This document shows, in pieces, positions 25,884 to 34,540 of a stretch of DNA of 64,000 nucleotides; the first letter of the stretch is position 1; the number at the start of each line of letters is the position of its first letter. The notes beneath the pieces are model-generated. The model ran no database searches. It was not told the origin of the DNA and saw only the letters and a program-made list of their open reading frames with translations. The translations under genes and the position numbers were made by a program. Source of the stretch: Martinezella rhizogenes (lineage in GTDB: Bacteria; Pseudomonadota; Alphaproteobacteria; Rhizobiales; Rhizobiaceae); NCBI GenBank assembly GCA_013322215.1, contig JAAMEZ010000036.1:992001-1056000 (forward strand). Direction: 5' to 3'.

Positions 25884-26635
25884 TCGAAATCAGGAACGTG
25901 CGAAAGACTTTTGGGCCGCTGACCGTACTTAAAGGAATAAGCCTTGACGTCAGCAAGGGCGAGCTACTTTGCCTAATCGGTGCCAGCGGCTCAGGGAAAT
26001 CGACGCTGTTGCAGTGCATCAATGGACTTGAGCCGATACAGGGCGGTGAGATTGTTGTTGATGGAGTGAGCGTCCATGACCCGAAGACCAACATCAATAA
26101 GCTGCGTCGCAAGCTGGGCATTGTTTTCCAGCAATACAACGCATTCCCTCATTTGACGGCTCTGGAAAACGTCGCACTGGCTCCAAGAGTCGTTGCGAAG
26201 CGCAGCCGCAAGGAAGCAAGAGCGCTCGCGCTTAAGCACCTTCAGCATGTGGGCCTGGGCGATAAGTCGGACAGCCTTCCGTCGCGCATGTCCGGTGGTC
26301 AGCAGCAGCGCCTTGCCATCGCACGTGCGCTCGCAATGGAGCCCTCTTACATGCTTTTCGACGAAGTGACGTCGGCGCTTGATCCTGAACTCGTCGGTGA
26401 GGTTCTGGAAACGATGCGCCTGCTCAAGTCGGAAGGCATGACCATGGTGGTCGTCACGCACGACATCAACTTCGCGCGAGAATCGGCCGATCGCGTCGCA
26501 TTCCTGCACCAGGGGGAGGTCTGTGAACTCGGCACGGCCGAACAGGTCATTGACGATCCTCAGATGGAACAGACTCAGAAGTTTCTGCGCCGCGAGAAGC
26601 GGCCGGCCGGCGGCTGCAAGATGTCGGCCGCGTAG
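25880..26635 (+). CDS. Polar amino-acid ABC ATPase
   Basis: 251 residues. Walker A GASGSGKST (about residues 34-42), Q-loop FQQYNAFPHLTA, signature MSGGQQQRL and Walker B YMLFDEVTSALDPE are all intact, with the H-loop in VVVTHDINF. ATG 25880 follows GGAAGG and overlaps the permease stop. The open frame upstream to 25676 is only overlap with permease 2. Confidence 0.95.
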   Translation: MIEIRNVRKTFGPLTVLKGISLDVSKGELLCLIGASGSGKSTLLQCINGLEPIQGGEIVVDGVSVHDPKTNINKLRRKLGIVFQQYNAFPHLTALENVALAPRVVAKRSRKEARALALKHLQHVGLGDKSDSLPSRMSGGQQQRLAIARALAMEPSYMLFDEVTSALDPELVGEVLETMRLLKSEGMTMVVVTHDINFARESADRVAFLHQGEVCELGTAEQVIDDPQMEQTQKFLRREKRPAGGCKMSAA

Positions 26636-26670
26636 CCCTCGCGCCAAGCTAAACACAAAGGAGCATTCAA

Positions 26671-27432
26671 ATGATCTCGTTCGACCTTTCCGGACGTACA
26701 GCCCTCATTACGGGCGGGGCATCCGGTATCGGCCTGGAAGCAGCACGCCTCATCGCCAGCAGCGGTGCGATGGTTGCAATCAACTTTCTTCCCGATGATC
26801 CGCGTGGACCGGCAGCAATCGAAGCCTTGCAAAAAGAAGGGTTCAAGGTTGTCGCGGCGCCCGGCGACGTCGGCAATGCCGAGAGTGCGAAGGACATGGT
26901 GTTGAAGGCGATCGCCGATCTCGGCCGTCTCGATCTCCTCGTCAACAATGCAGGGACGCCCGGAGTTCGCCATCCCATTCCGATCACCGATCTGGACTCG
27001 ATTACCGAAGAGCTGTGGGCAAATCTTTTGAACGTGAATTTCATGAGCGTCTTCCGCTGCTCCAAGGCGGCCGCACCGGCTTTGAAAGAAGCGCAAGGGT
27101 CGATCGTCAACACGGCTTCCATCGCCGGGCTCGGCGCCGTTGCGAGCACTATCGCCTATAGCGGCTCGAAAGCAGCTGTCATCAACCTGACGAAGAACCT
27201 TGCCCGTTCGCTTGCGCCTGACGTGCGGGTAAATTCGGTTGCGCCGGGCGCAGTCGACAGTTCGTGGGGCATCGAATGGTCTGAGGAGCGCCGTCAGGCG
27301 ACGATTGCCGCAACGCCGATGAAACGGCTCGCGACTCCGGCCGAAGTCGCCGAACTCATCGTCTATCTCGGCTTTGCCGCGAAGATGACGACAGGTCAGA
27401 CAATCGCGATCGACGGCGGTATCTCGATCTAA
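26671..27432 (+). CDS. Short-chain dehydrogenase/reductase
   Basis: 253 residues, classical SDR: TGGASGIG cofactor motif (residues 14-21), NNAG (LLVNNAGTPG), catalytic serine in NTASIAGLG and YSGSK. C-terminal TGQTIAIDGGIS is typical. AAAGGAG lies 8 bases before ATG 26671. Placed after the importer and before the RidA gene, it probably oxidises or reduces an intermediate of the same pathway. Confidence 0.9.
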   Translation: MISFDLSGRTALITGGASGIGLEAARLIASSGAMVAINFLPDDPRGPAAIEALQKEGFKVVAAPGDVGNAESAKDMVLKAIADLGRLDLLVNNAGTPGVRHPIPITDLDSITEELWANLLNVNFMSVFRCSKAAAPALKEAQGSIVNTASIAGLGAVASTIAYSGSKAAVINLTKNLARSLAPDVRVNSVAPGAVDSSWGIEWSEERRQATIAATPMKRLATPAEVAELIVYLGFAAKMTTGQTIAIDGGISI

Positions 27433-27478
27433 GCATTCGTTCCCGGAACTCTACCGAATTCAAGTGAGGAAATCTTCA

Positions 27479-27901
27479 GTGACGGAAATCGTAAAGGTCA
27501 AGTCGGGCAGCATTTTAGAGGACAAGGAGGGTTACTCCCGCATCGTGGCGGTCGGGGACTGGATTTTCATGTCGTTGACCGCAGGACGCGATTACAAGAC
27601 CCGGGCAATGCCAGACACGGCGGTCGAACAGGCCAGGCAAGCGATGAAAAACGTCGAGGGCGCGCTTGAGGCCGTTGGCGCCTCGCTCGCCGACGTCGTC
27701 CGGCGGCGGATTTTCATTCCGCGGCAGGAAGACGTTGCTGATGTCATGGCCTATATGGGCGAGAAGTTTCGCGGCATCGATCCGGCAAGCTGCGTGAGCT
27801 GCGGCCCGCTCGGCGGCCCGGAATATCTGTTTGAAATCGAAATCACGGCCTATCGGGGCGCGGGAGCCCAACCGGCCAGGCAAATCTCGATCTCATTATG
27901 A
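27479..27901 (+). CDS. RidA-family protein (RutC/YjgF type)
   Basis: 140 residues. RidA proteins hydrolyse reactive imines/enamines; RutC does this kind of job in pyrimidine breakdown. The fold is visible from FMSLTAGRDY through QARQAMKNVEGALEAVGASL (the family's most conserved helix) to RRRIFIPRQEDVADVMAYMG; the C-terminal SCGPLGGPEYLFEIEITAYR replaces the usual arginine-containing VEIEAIA end. I prefer GTG 27479, with GAGGA 8 bases upstream, over GTG 27464. It closes the oxygenase operon before a strong hairpin. Confidence 0.82.
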   Translation: MTEIVKVKSGSILEDKEGYSRIVAVGDWIFMSLTAGRDYKTRAMPDTAVEQARQAMKNVEGALEAVGASLADVVRRRIFIPRQEDVADVMAYMGEKFRGIDPASCVSCGPLGGPEYLFEIEITAYRGAGAQPARQISISL

Positions 27902-27903
27902 TT

Positions 27904-27946
27904 TTACGGGCTCGCGCCTTCTCATCCGAACAGCGCAGGCCCGTAA
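27904..27946. terminator. Terminator of the oxygenase-importer operon
   Basis: TTACGGGC (27904-27911) pairs with GCCCGTAA (27939-27946), with a further GCGC/GCGC step inside, directly after the RidA stop and followed by TTTGTCTCATCTTTT. Confidence 0.7.
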
Positions 27947-27956
27947 TTTGTCTCAT

Positions 27957-27979
27957 CTTTTGTATATAATCGACAAAAG
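27957..27979 (+). promoter_or_regulatory. Operator copy 3, in front of GntR gene
   Basis: CTTTTGT/ACAAAAG arms flank ATATAATCG. The 17 bases at 27960-27976 (TTGTATATAATCGACAA) match copy 2 at 21915-21931 in 14 of 17 positions, including TTGTA, ATAATC and CAA. Location 45 bases before the regulator start suggests autoregulation. Confidence 0.65.
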
Positions 27980-28023
27980 CAAGCCGATACATTATGACGC
28001 TCTGCAATTGAAGCGAGGGCATC

Positions 28024-28743
28024 ATGGCTAGAACCGGTTCAAATCCAGTCATCACTCCTATGAGCACAATGGAGGCGACGCAGTTTGCTGCAGAGCAGAT
28101 TCGCAAAGCCATCATAGAGGGTCATTTCAAACCCGGAGACCGCCTAATCGAGCAGCAGTTGACGGAGATGCTTGACGTTTCACGTCATCCGGTCCGCGAA
28201 GCACTGAGGCTGCTTGCCCGCGAGGGTTTCGTCGAACTCAAGCGCAACAAGGGCGCTTCTGTCAGCGCGGTGGAGGCCGATAGCGTAACGGAAGTCTATA
28301 ATATTCGCGTTGCGCTTGGAAAGCTTGCCCTCGATTATCTCATGGCGACCGAGGACCGATTGTCCGTCACGGATCTGAAGCGCCTGGAAAAGCTGGCAAA
28401 CAACGCCGTCCGCTTGGCCGAACTGGAAAGCCAGGAAGAGACCGTTCACAACGATCTCGAATTCCAACAGGCAATTATCGATGCAACCGGTCTTCAGAGG
28501 ACGATACGCTATTTCTCCGAACTGACTGGCGATGTTCGCCGGTTCAACAATCTCCTGGGCGTTGTCTATACGGATCGCAGGGGTGATGCGGAGAGTTATG
28601 TCATGAAGCTGTTCGAGGCCATTCGTGACCGAAACCTTCGTGAAGCGCATGCCATCTGGCAGGCCAAATTTGCTAAGGCGGCGGAACGTTATCTCTCGAT
28701 CATCGAGCGCGGGAACTCCGATGGCGCGAGCAAGGCGATATGA
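28024..28743 (+). CDS. GntR-family regulator, FCD subfamily
   Basis: 239 residues. An N-terminal winged helix (AAEQIRKAIIEGHFKPGDRL, then VSRHPVREALRLLAREGFVE) is followed by an all-helical FCD effector domain with metal-ligand-like residues (DLEFQQAIIDATG). FCD regulators answer to small carboxylates and usually repress catabolic operons. The gene directly follows the oxygenase-importer operon, and three matching inverted-repeat sites lie before it and in the divergent promoter 6 kb upstream, so it is the likely regulator of the whole 19.8-28.7 kb unit. Confidence 0.92.
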   Translation: MARTGSNPVITPMSTMEATQFAAEQIRKAIIEGHFKPGDRLIEQQLTEMLDVSRHPVREALRLLAREGFVELKRNKGASVSAVEADSVTEVYNIRVALGKLALDYLMATEDRLSVTDLKRLEKLANNAVRLAELESQEETVHNDLEFQQAIIDATGLQRTIRYFSELTGDVRRFNNLLGVVYTDRRGDAESYVMKLFEAIRDRNLREAHAIWQAKFAKAAERYLSIIERGNSDGASKAI

Positions 28744-29208
28744 GGCCGTCGTTTGGATGATATCTGTTTTGCATGATCAGCTTACGGTTGAGAAAATTCC
28801 ATATCATCGTTAGGTCGCCGCGGCATTGAAATTGCTGGTCGATGGTTCAAATCTCATCAATGGCATAGTGGATATGGCACTGGCTGATGACTTATCCGGC
28901 GGCAAGGTTTTGACAAAGAAGCTCCGTGAGAGCGTCGATAACAAGCGTCATCCATCTGTGCGGTTCGCCGGCGGAATCGTATTTCCGATTGGCTTGCCTC
29001 CTGCTGCAGCTCCGGCCATCGCGGTAAATAAAACATATTATTTTAATATGATGTATTGCTAATGTAATTGCTTTTATATACCCTCTGAAATTGTAAAATT
29101 CACATGAATTCTCCTTTTTCGTGCTGCTTTATGGCACCGGAAAGGACGCGCGAGAGCGTGTCTTAATGCACTGACAGGAACGTCATCATAGGCAATTGGG
29201 GGTGCCGC
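28744..29208. other. Gene-free, partly AT-rich stretch
   Basis: No convincing gene. From about 29025 to 29110 the DNA is strikingly AT-rich, with a CATATTA/TAATATG hairpin at 29034-29050. A 78-codon frame from a TTG at 28826 has no ribosome site or known relative. Probably promoter region for the genes that follow. Confidence 0.4.
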
Positions 29209-29634
29209 ATGACTTTTTCGTTGCAGGGACGCTGGACTTACAGAAGCTATCGTAATGATCCAGCGCTCATTGGAGACAATGCGCAAAAGGCGCTTCAGAA
29301 TATCTTCGGCGAGGGCGTGTTTACGCTTGCCGTCTCCGGCGGCAAGGTGAGCGGCGCACTGGATATGGGCTCGGGCTACTTTCTTGATCTCACTGGAACC
29401 GTGGTGCCGGTCGAGGGCGGAGAGGCAAGAATTGCTGTCAAGATGGTGGGTGTCGGGCGGTCGGGAACACCAACCGCGGGTTGGCAATATGATTATCACG
29501 GCACCGATGCCTTTACCTGGCCGAGCGGTATCAATCAGGTTCCAGCCTTTGTCGGCTCGGTCATTCGCGCGAAGCCGCATAACGGCTCTCCAGCCGGCTA
29601 TGTCGCTTCGTTCATAGCCGTCAGGCAGGCCTGA
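29209..29634 (+). CDS. Hypothetical protein upstream of the oxidase pair
   Basis: 141 residues, no signal peptide, beta-strand rich with many glycines (LQGRWTYRSYRNDPALIGDN, later GKVSGALDMGSGYFLDLTGT). I do not recognise the family. A GGGGGT motif precedes ATG 29209. It lies 148 bases before the multicopper oxidase gene on the same strand and may belong to that unit, which is inference from position only. Confidence 0.65.
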   Translation: MTFSLQGRWTYRSYRNDPALIGDNAQKALQNIFGEGVFTLAVSGGKVSGALDMGSGYFLDLTGTVVPVEGGEARIAVKMVGVGRSGTPTAGWQYDYHGTDAFTWPSGINQVPAFVGSVIRAKPHNGSPAGYVASFIAVRQA

Positions 29635-29782
29635 TCGCGAAGCCATTTCATTTGAGTATTGACGTCACCGGCTCATTCGCCGTGCCCGTCTTAACGGGGG
29701 CGAGGGAGCAGGATGAAGGCATTGTCGCGGCGACTTGGCGCCACGAATTCTGGGGATTCGACCGATATAGGGGAGGCACGCG

Positions 29783-31888
29783 ATGTCGGTGAACAGGATG
29801 GTGAGTGGGACTATTTGGCGAAATGGCTTGGCGATATCGGTGGCCCTTGCGGCATGCAGCCTATCGATGCCGGCTTTCGGTCAACAGGCGGAACCGCTTT
29901 TTTCCAACCCTCCGGTCTTGGAGGAAACCCGGCCTGGCGCGGCGCCGATGAGCCGGTTCAAAAAATCGCAGGCGGCGGTGACGACCTCGGGCCGCAGGCA
30001 GCTCGACCTGACCGTGAAGTTTGTCGAAAACGGGATCTACAATCCGGCGACCGGCCGCGTCGACAAGGTCAGGCTTCGTGGTTATACCGGCGCTGGTGTC
30101 AATCCGAACGCACCTTATGTCGCGCCGGTCATCGAGGCCGCGCCCGGCGAGAGGATCACGGTCGCGCTCCACAACGAGCTTCCCGATGATGGCAGCTGTG
30201 CCGGGCATGGCGACGCCAATCAGCCGCACTGCTTCAACGGCACGAACCTGCACTCTCATGGCCTTTGGGTCAGCCCGACCGGCAACAGCGACAACGTCCT
30301 GATCTCGATCAATCCCGGCAAGAGCTTCACCTATTTCTACGATCTGCCAGACGAGCATCCCGCCGGTACCTTCTGGTATCACTCGCACCGGCACGGCTCG
30401 ACCGCACTTCAGGTATCCAGCGGCATGGCCGGCGCTCTGATAGTGCGCGGCAATCGCCCGCCGACACAGAATGCCAATGGCGATCTCGATACCCTGTTGA
30501 AGAACGCCGACGGCAAGCCAATGCAAGAGCAGTTGCTCGTTTTCCAGCAGATTCAATATGCCTGCTTCGATGCGAAAGGCCAGATCAAGACGCGGGTGGT
30601 GGACGGCAAGGTCGTTGCCTGGATCTGCGATCCGGGGGATGTAGGCGAGGTGCGCAACTACGACCAATTCGGACCTGGCACCTGGGGAGAGTCCGGGCGT
30701 TATACGACCATCAACGGGCTGGTCCAGCCTCGCTTCCAGTCGAAGACCGGGCAGGTTGAACGTTGGCGAATGATTCACGGTGGTGTGCGTGAAACCATCA
30801 CCGTCGCCTTCCGTCCGCTCCGTGTCGGCGCGCCTGCTTATCGGGCGACTACGGCTGAAGCGGCAGCCGATTACATCAGGCAGAATTGCGCCGGGGAGGC
30901 TATCCCATATCATATCGTTGCGGCGGATGGGTTGACGACGGCGGTTGCCCGTTCCACGCAAACCGCGACGCTGCAGCCGGGATATCGCTTTGATGCACTC
31001 GTCATGTTCCCGACGGCAGGCGATTATTGTGTCGTCAACGAGCCGTTGCCCGGCACCGCGAGCGTGACGCGCGCCGATCAGGACCGGCAACTGCTTGCCA
31101 CCGTGTCGGTCACGGCTGGAACGCCGGTCCGCAATATCGATGCGGCCCTGACTGATACGCTCGTCGCGGCTGCACAGCGGACGATGCCCACCGATGTGAG
31201 GGCCGCCGTCATCGCCGATCTCAACGACGGCCTCAAGCTGACCCGCTTCGTGCCGCACCCGGATGTCACCGACGACGAAATCACCGGGACGCAGGAACTG
31301 GTGTTCTTCATCGACCTGAGCGGCAATGTTGCGAAGTTCGAGGTCGGCAACAAATCCTTCGACCCGAAGAACTTCGATCCGGCGACATTCAAGCCGCGCT
31401 CGTACGATCCCAATTATGTCGATCGTGCTTTGCCGCTGGGTGGCGTCGAGGAATGGACTCTGCAATCGGCCTTCGTCGGCCATCCGTTCCACATTCACGT
31501 CAATCCTTTCCAGATCGTGGAAATCCTCGATCCGAACGGCGTCGACGTCAGCGCGCCGGGAGCAATCGATCGGGCCGGCGGGACCGTCGATCCGCAATAT
31601 CCCGGCCTGAAGGGTGTGTGGAAGGATACGCTCTGGGTGAAGAGCCTGATCAGCAATCCTGCCGATTTCCCCGCAAAGCTTGCCTCGTCGACGTACAAGA
31701 TCAAGATCCGCACCCGATATCAGCGCTTCATCGGCGAATATGTCCTGCATTGCCACATCCTGGATCATGAAGATCAGGGGATGATGCAGAATGTCTGCAT
31801 CGAACTGCCCAATGGCGGCGGCGGAGCGAATTGTGCACGGCTGCTGCGCCCGACCGACGGTCAACAGCCGGCCTCCATGCAACATTGA
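29783..31888 (+). CDS. Secreted multicopper oxidase (laccase-like)
   Basis: 701 residues with a Sec signal peptide (hydrophobic core about residues 15-33, cut near AFGQ). All four copper-ligand motifs are present: HLHSHG (H157, H159), WYHSHRHG (H200, H202), HPFHIHVNPF, and HCHILDHEDQGMM with H656, C657, H658, H662 and axial M667. It should oxidise phenols or metal ions with four-electron reduction of O2 in the periplasm. ATG 29783 follows GGGGAGG. It is 40 bases upstream of a tyrosinase gene, an unusual and functionally matched pair. A long antisense frame is a codon-bias shadow. Confidence 0.93.
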   Translation: MSVNRMVSGTIWRNGLAISVALAACSLSMPAFGQQAEPLFSNPPVLEETRPGAAPMSRFKKSQAAVTTSGRRQLDLTVKFVENGIYNPATGRVDKVRLRGYTGAGVNPNAPYVAPVIEAAPGERITVALHNELPDDGSCAGHGDANQPHCFNGTNLHSHGLWVSPTGNSDNVLISINPGKSFTYFYDLPDEHPAGTFWYHSHRHGSTALQVSSGMAGALIVRGNRPPTQNANGDLDTLLKNADGKPMQEQLLVFQQIQYACFDAKGQIKTRVVDGKVVAWICDPGDVGEVRNYDQFGPGTWGESGRYTTINGLVQPRFQSKTGQVERWRMIHGGVRETITVAFRPLRVGAPAYRATTAEAAADYIRQNCAGEAIPYHIVAADGLTTAVARSTQTATLQPGYRFDALVMFPTAGDYCVVNEPLPGTASVTRADQDRQLLATVSVTAGTPVRNIDAALTDTLVAAAQRTMPTDVRAAVIADLNDGLKLTRFVPHPDVTDDEITGTQELVFFIDLSGNVAKFEVGNKSFDPKNFDPATFKPRSYDPNYVDRALPLGGVEEWTLQSAFVGHPFHIHVNPFQIVEILDPNGVDVSAPGAIDRAGGTVDPQYPGLKGVWKDTLWVKSLISNPADFPAKLASSTYKIKIRTRYQRFIGEYVLHCHILDHEDQGMMQNVCIELPNGGGGANCARLLRPTDGQQPASMQH

Positions 31889-31928
31889 TCCCAGCCACGA
31901 ACAGTCTTTGAACCCAAGGGAGAGTAAG

Positions 31929-33455
31929 ATGAGCATCACACGCAGATCTGTCATTGTTCAGGGCGGTGTTATCGGGGCGGGCCTGCTCGCCAGCGGATTG
32001 CCGGGCATGAAGGCATTCGCCCAGATACCGCCGGTTCCCTGGCGGCGTTCTCTTCAGGGATTGGCCTGGAACGATCCGATCGTGGCCACCTATCGCGATG
32101 CGGTGCGTATCCTCAAGGCCATGCCCACCAGCGAGAAGTTCAACTGGATCAAGCTCTCGGAAATCCACGGCAGTGATGCCGGAGTCAAATATTGCCCGCA
32201 TGGCAATTGGTATTTCCTACCGTGGCACAGAGCCTATACGGCGATGTACGAACGCATTGTCCGGCATGTAACCAAGAACAACGATTTCGCCATGCCTTTC
32301 TGGGATTGGACCGCCAATCCTTACCTGCCCGAAGTGTTCACCATGCAAAAGACGCCCGACGGCAAGGACAACCCTCTTTACGTGTCGTCGCGCACCTGGC
32401 CGATCAAGCAACCGATGCCGGACAATATCGTCGGGCCGGGGGTTCTCAATACCATCCTGACGGCGACGCCATACGAGGTTTTCGGCTCCACCCGCCCCGC
32501 CGGGCAGAACTCGCTCGATCCCTCTTGGGTCATCACCAGCACCGGTACGCAGGGCACCCTGGAATACACGCCGCACAACCAGGTGCATAACAACATCGGC
32601 GGCTTCATGCCGACATGGTCGTCGCCTCGCGATCCGATCTTCTTCATGCATCACGGCAACATCGACCGCATCTGGGCGACTTGGAATCTGCGCCACGTCA
32701 ACAGCGCGGATCGGCTCTGGACCGATATGCAATTCACCGACAATTTCTACAATGTCGACGGTCAGTTCTGGTCCCCGAAAGTCTCCGAACTCTATGTTCC
32801 AGAGGAACTCGGATACACCTATGGTTTCCGAAACTATTTCAAGGTGGCGGCGGCGAGCGCCAAGACCCTGGCCCTCAACGATAAGCTCACCTCCGTGATA
32901 GCGGCGACGGCAACCGACGCCGCAATCGCCGGCGTGACGACCACCTCGACGGACAACAGCAAGGCGGCAACGGAAAATGACCCGCTTTCGCTGGCGGTCA
33001 AGATCCCGACGGACGCTCTGCAGGATATCATCAGCCAGCCGCCGCTGCCCTCCGGCATGGATACCATGGACTTTGGGGCTGCACAGGAGCAGGCGGCTTC
33101 CGCTCCTCGTGTCCTGGCGTTTCTTCGGGATGTCGAAATCACCAGCGCAAGTACGACGAGCGTTCATGTTTTCCTCGGCAAGAACGAACTGAGGGCCGAT
33201 ACGCCGGTCACCGATCCGCATTATGTCGGCTCTTTCGCCGTGCTTGGACATAACGGCGATCATCATGGTGGCGGCCATCACCCGTTGCCATCCTTCGTCC
33301 TCGACCTAACGGACGCCATCCAGCGGGTTTATGGTGCAAGAGGGCAGGCGGATGGCGAGGCCATCGACCTTCAATTCGTTCCAGTCGGAGCGGGGGCGGG
33401 CAAACCCGGCACGGTGAAACCCGCGAAGCTAGAAATAGCCATAGTGTCCGCCTAA
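31929..33455 (+). CDS. Tat-exported tyrosinase/polyphenol oxidase
   Basis: 508 residues. A twin-arginine signal (SITRRSVIV, hydrophobic to about residue 31) implies export folded with copper. The type-3 copper site is complete: CuA H80, H91, H100 (CPHGNWYFLPWHRAY) and CuB H216, H220, H242 (PHNQVH and FFMHHGNIDRIW). C89 lies two residues before H91, as in fungal tyrosinases with a Cys-His thioether. After residue 360 a C-terminal domain resembling plant polyphenol oxidase tails follows, with a histidine-rich loop (GDHHGGGHHP). ATG 31929 has GGGAG upstream. Expected to hydroxylate monophenols and oxidise diphenols to quinones, giving melanin-like products. Confidence 0.93.
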   Translation: MSITRRSVIVQGGVIGAGLLASGLPGMKAFAQIPPVPWRRSLQGLAWNDPIVATYRDAVRILKAMPTSEKFNWIKLSEIHGSDAGVKYCPHGNWYFLPWHRAYTAMYERIVRHVTKNNDFAMPFWDWTANPYLPEVFTMQKTPDGKDNPLYVSSRTWPIKQPMPDNIVGPGVLNTILTATPYEVFGSTRPAGQNSLDPSWVITSTGTQGTLEYTPHNQVHNNIGGFMPTWSSPRDPIFFMHHGNIDRIWATWNLRHVNSADRLWTDMQFTDNFYNVDGQFWSPKVSELYVPEELGYTYGFRNYFKVAAASAKTLALNDKLTSVIAATATDAAIAGVTTTSTDNSKAATENDPLSLAVKIPTDALQDIISQPPLPSGMDTMDFGAAQEQAASAPRVLAFLRDVEITSASTTSVHVFLGKNELRADTPVTDPHYVGSFAVLGHNGDHHGGGHHPLPSFVLDLTDAIQRVYGARGQADGEAIDLQFVPVGAGAGKPGTVKPAKLEIAIVSA

Positions 33456-33487
33456 CATTCGGACCGGGCAGAGTTGTGGAGACATCG

Positions 33488-33943
33488 ATGCGCTATCATC
33501 GTCGGGTGCTGATCGCTATTTGCGCGATGGCGTTCACGATGCTGCGCATCGGTGGCCCGGTCCAAGCCAGTGGGAGCGACATGCAGGCGACGGTCGGCAA
33601 GCCGGTAACGATAGCCATCGCGGGCGTGGCGGAGCACGCTCCGGTCGATGGCGGCAAACGAATTATCATGACCGTCAACGCATACGAACCGTCGAAATCG
33701 GGGCCTGTCACGATAGTTGTTTCTGTGCGCTGCGGCGAGGCGCTGCGGGAAATCGGCCGTTTTGGCATTTTCCCGAACGAGGCGTTCTCCGTGTCGCGCG
33801 GAAGCAACCCTCAGCGGTTCGGCTTTCCGCTGCCCGACGAGCCAAGTTGCCGGCAACCGCAAACAGTCGAAATTGCTCTCGAGCCTCAAACGGGCGATGG
33901 GGCGGGTGCCAGTATCACGATCGGTAGCGCAGGCATCGAATAG
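33488..33943 (+). CDS. Small secreted protein following tyrosinase
   Basis: 151 residues with a signal-like N-terminus (ICAMAFTMLRIGGPVQA, cut near residue 27) and a beta-rich mature part (KRIIMTVNAYEPSKSGPVTI) with two cysteines. It begins 32 bases after the tyrosinase stop, with GGAG before ATG 33488 (a GTG at 33476 is possible). Position suggests an accessory role such as copper delivery or partner binding, comparable in gene order only to Streptomyces MelC1, to which I see no sequence likeness. Confidence 0.7.
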   Translation: MRYHRRVLIAICAMAFTMLRIGGPVQASGSDMQATVGKPVTIAIAGVAEHAPVDGGKRIIMTVNAYEPSKSGPVTIVVSVRCGEALREIGRFGIFPNEAFSVSRGSNPQRFGFPLPDEPSCRQPQTVEIALEPQTGDGAGASITIGSAGIE

Positions 33944-34000
33944 CGGGGTTTGCCACCGCTCGGTGCTTAATAGGGATCCTCCTCATTTCGGATGGTTCGC

Positions 34001-34016
34001 TGACCGCTAGCGGTCA
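34001..34016. repeat. Perfect 16-bp palindrome
   Basis: TGACCGCTAGCGGTCA is fully self-complementary with no loop, 58 bases after the last gene of the tyrosinase operon. Loopless symmetry suits a protein-binding site better than a terminator. Confidence 0.6.
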
Positions 34017-34255
34017 AGCTGCTATGGGCCGGCATGCGAACGAAATCGAGTGATGAGACCATGGCAAGAAGCGGAGCGGTCAGGCTTGCAGTATTCGTCG
34101 GCTGGTCCGCGCCGCAGTGGGGTACATGCAAATCATTGCGCAAAATGGATATTCGGTTCGCAAGATGAACTTCTGATGTGTCTGGATGCGAGCCCCACGC
34201 AAGGTCTGGGCCATAGCTCAGGATCTATCTTCGCAATGTAGCGGATCGACCAAAA

Positions 34256-34540
34256 ATGTTCAGAAGCCATGCTATTCGTACAGGTGCACTTACAAACAGA
34301 GAGAGCATCGATCTCTGTCAACGAGTCTTCTATCATGCCTGCGCCCAGAAGCGAGTTCTGACGAAGCAGGAACGTCAGGCTCTTGCCGTCTCCATTATTC
34401 ACGATTTTTGCGAAGGCTTGACGGATGAGCATGATCTGCGACGTGCATACGTTGATTTTCGGAGTAAGGGTGTCGCTACGCCCCTGATGGCGACCAAGCG
34501 CGGATGCGCGCATGAGCCTGCTTTGCATCGCGTTGATTGA
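34256..34540 (+). CDS. Possible small hypothetical protein
   Basis: 94 codons from ATG 34256. The first 60 residues look protein-like (ESIDLCQRVFYHACAQKRVL, then AVSIIHDFCEGLTDEHDLRR), reminiscent of small helical proteins common in rhizobia, but no ribosome site is clear and I recognise no family. It may not be expressed. Confidence 0.3.
   Translation: MFRSHAIRTGALTNRESIDLCQRVFYHACAQKRVLTKQERQALAVSIIHDFCEGLTDEHDLRRAYVDFRSKGVATPLMATKRGCAHEPALHRVD

Noticed and set aside
28826..29062. 78-codon frame starting with TTG
   Set aside because: No ribosome site, AT-rich end and no known relative.
29861..31954. 697-codon antisense frame over the multicopper oxidase
   Set aside because: It is a shadow of strong codon bias; the sense strand carries all copper-site motifs and a signal peptide.
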